Assembly: GCA_947488155.1 (NCBI GenBank)
Contig: CANKYK010000001.1
Location: forward strand, 434,001 to 498,000
DNA length: 64,000 nt
Reading direction: 5' to 3'
Origin: an uncultured Erythrobacter sp.
GTDB lineage: Bacteria > Pseudomonadota > Alphaproteobacteria > Sphingomonadales > Sphingomonadaceae
Shown piece after piece: positions 63,289-64,000 of the stretch (position 1 is the stretch's first letter; each line of letters starts with the position of its first letter). Below the pieces are notes generated by a model. It made no database searches and was not told where the DNA came from. It was given only the letters and a program-made list of their open reading frames with translations. A program made the position numbers and the translations under genes.

Positions 63289-64000
63289 CTACTCCTGACT
63301 TCCAACGGGCTGGTGCAACGCGCCATCATCGACGATCTCTACGGTGAAATCGACGCCGAGGCGGTCTGAAAGCAACTTCAAATCCTTCTCGGTCGGGATG
63401 CCGAACAGGTCGCGATGGCTGTGCTCCAGCCGTAAGACGAGGCCATTCTCGCCCAGCATCAACCGGCTGACCTGAAGCGAGCGCCGCGAGCGCCCGCCAA
63501 TCCGCCGCGCCAGGCGAATGGCGAGGCCCCAGCACACCGCCTCTTCCAGAGCGTTTTTGGAAGCCAGCGCATGCAATTCGTCTGGTAGATTGCAGTGATT
63601 GCCATTGGCCATACTCGCAGCCGCCAGCATCGCACGCCCTTGCCCATCAATCGCCAGCCAGCGCTTGTGCATCGCCCAATCCACCGCCAGCGGATGGCGC
63701 AAGTTCGGCTCAATCTGCATGCTGGCGAGCGCCAACATGGTCGCGGCCAGCCGCAGCCGTTCCGACCCGTGCTTGCCCAGCGGCGCGGCATCCGCCGTCC
63801 AGCCCGCAATCTGCGTTGCTAAGGTTGGTGGTGCGCCGCGCTGAGCCGCAAACACCGCAACACCGGCTAGCAGAGGATCTTGCTCTTTCCCATGCATCGG
63901 CAGGGCGTCGAACAGCAAGCCTTCCCGTAGGCCCCATGACGAGAAGACGACCCGCTCCGGCTCCAACTGCTCCAACATCGCCTGCAGCAGAACCGCCGCA
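63289..64000 (-). CDS. Ppx/GppA phosphatase, C-terminal part (cut by window end)
   Basis: The frame runs off the right end, so only the last ~237 codons are seen. PERVVFSSWGLREGLLFD (~ the end of the ASKHA domain) is the family motif, followed by an alpha-helical HD-like C-terminal domain. It would hydrolyse polyphosphate or pppGpp. The catalytic N-terminal half lies outside the window. It is convergent with the queuosine transporter gene. Confidence 0.88.
   Translation of the reverse strand, partial: AAVLLQAMLEQLEPERVVFSSWGLREGLLFDALPMHGKEQDPLLAGVAVFAAQRGAPPTLATQIAGWTADAAPLGKHGSERLRLAATMLALASMQIEPNLRHPLAVDWAMHKRWLAIDGQGRAMLAAASMANGNHCNLPDELHALASKNALEEAVCWGLAIRLARRIGGRSRRSLQVSRLMLGENGLVLRLEHSHRDLFGIPTEKDLKLLSDRLGVDFTVEIVDDGALHQPVGSQE

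Overview
The window comes from an alphaproteobacterial chromosome, most likely Sphingomonadales and close to Erythrobacter or Altererythrobacter. The evidence is a GcrA cell-cycle regulator, the zeta subunit that inhibits the alpha-proteobacterial F1Fo ATPase, large TonB-dependent receptors, the crtW-crtZ astaxanthin-type carotenoid pair, HspQ, and moderately GC-rich coding DNA. Gene names rest on protein motifs read by eye; no database search was run.

Positions 350-9032 hold a small integrative element of about 8.7 kb inserted at the 3' end of a tRNA-Ser(CGA) gene. A 16-bp copy of the tRNA end lies at 350-365, and near-identical 22-bp repeats lie just inside each end (427-448 and 8889-8910). 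The element carries a P4-type integrase, an AlpA-like excisionase, a DUF3987-type helicase, several small unknown genes, and a cargo operon. The cargo is an XhoI/PaeR7I-like restriction-modification pair plus a retropepsin-like aspartic protease. A strongly structured leader (3627-3793) precedes one small unknown gene and looks able to switch a ribosome-binding site on and off.

Positions 9.3-16.8 kb are chromosomal: hspQ, an ABC-2 permease, gcrA, DUF1993, DUF481, a membrane-anchored WD40 propeller, a spermidine-synthase-like protein and a methyltransferase. Positions 17.0-20.8 kb carry pnp, rpsO and truB. The rest of the usual translation/transcription cluster (rimP-nusA-ylxR-infB-rbfA) lies at 37.2-44.3 kb on the same strand. 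Between the two halves sits a carbohydrate locus: an SSS symporter, a TonB receptor, an AraC regulator, then GH36 alpha-galactosidase-glpD-galT-galK. The embedded glpD suggests use of galactosylglycerol-type substrates such as floridoside or galactolipid head groups. truB contains an in-frame palindromic repeat.

Positions 45.0-50.2 kb are the most unusual part. A PspF-type activator diverges from a sigma-54 promoter that drives a 52-residue peptide, pspA, pspB and pspC. These are followed by seven overlapping genes for small paralogous membrane/coiled-coil proteins that share a PspB-like core. This looks like an expanded phage-shock (envelope stress) operon.

Positions 50.2-64.0 kb are mostly housekeeping: sufE, DUF454, crtW-crtZ, mtfA, thioesterase, leuC and leuD (separated by four genes), a quinone oxidoreductase, the ATPase zeta subunit, bolA, grxD, a NUDIX protein, tRNA-Arg(TCT), a VUT-family queuosine-precursor transporter, and a Ppx/GppA gene cut by the window end.
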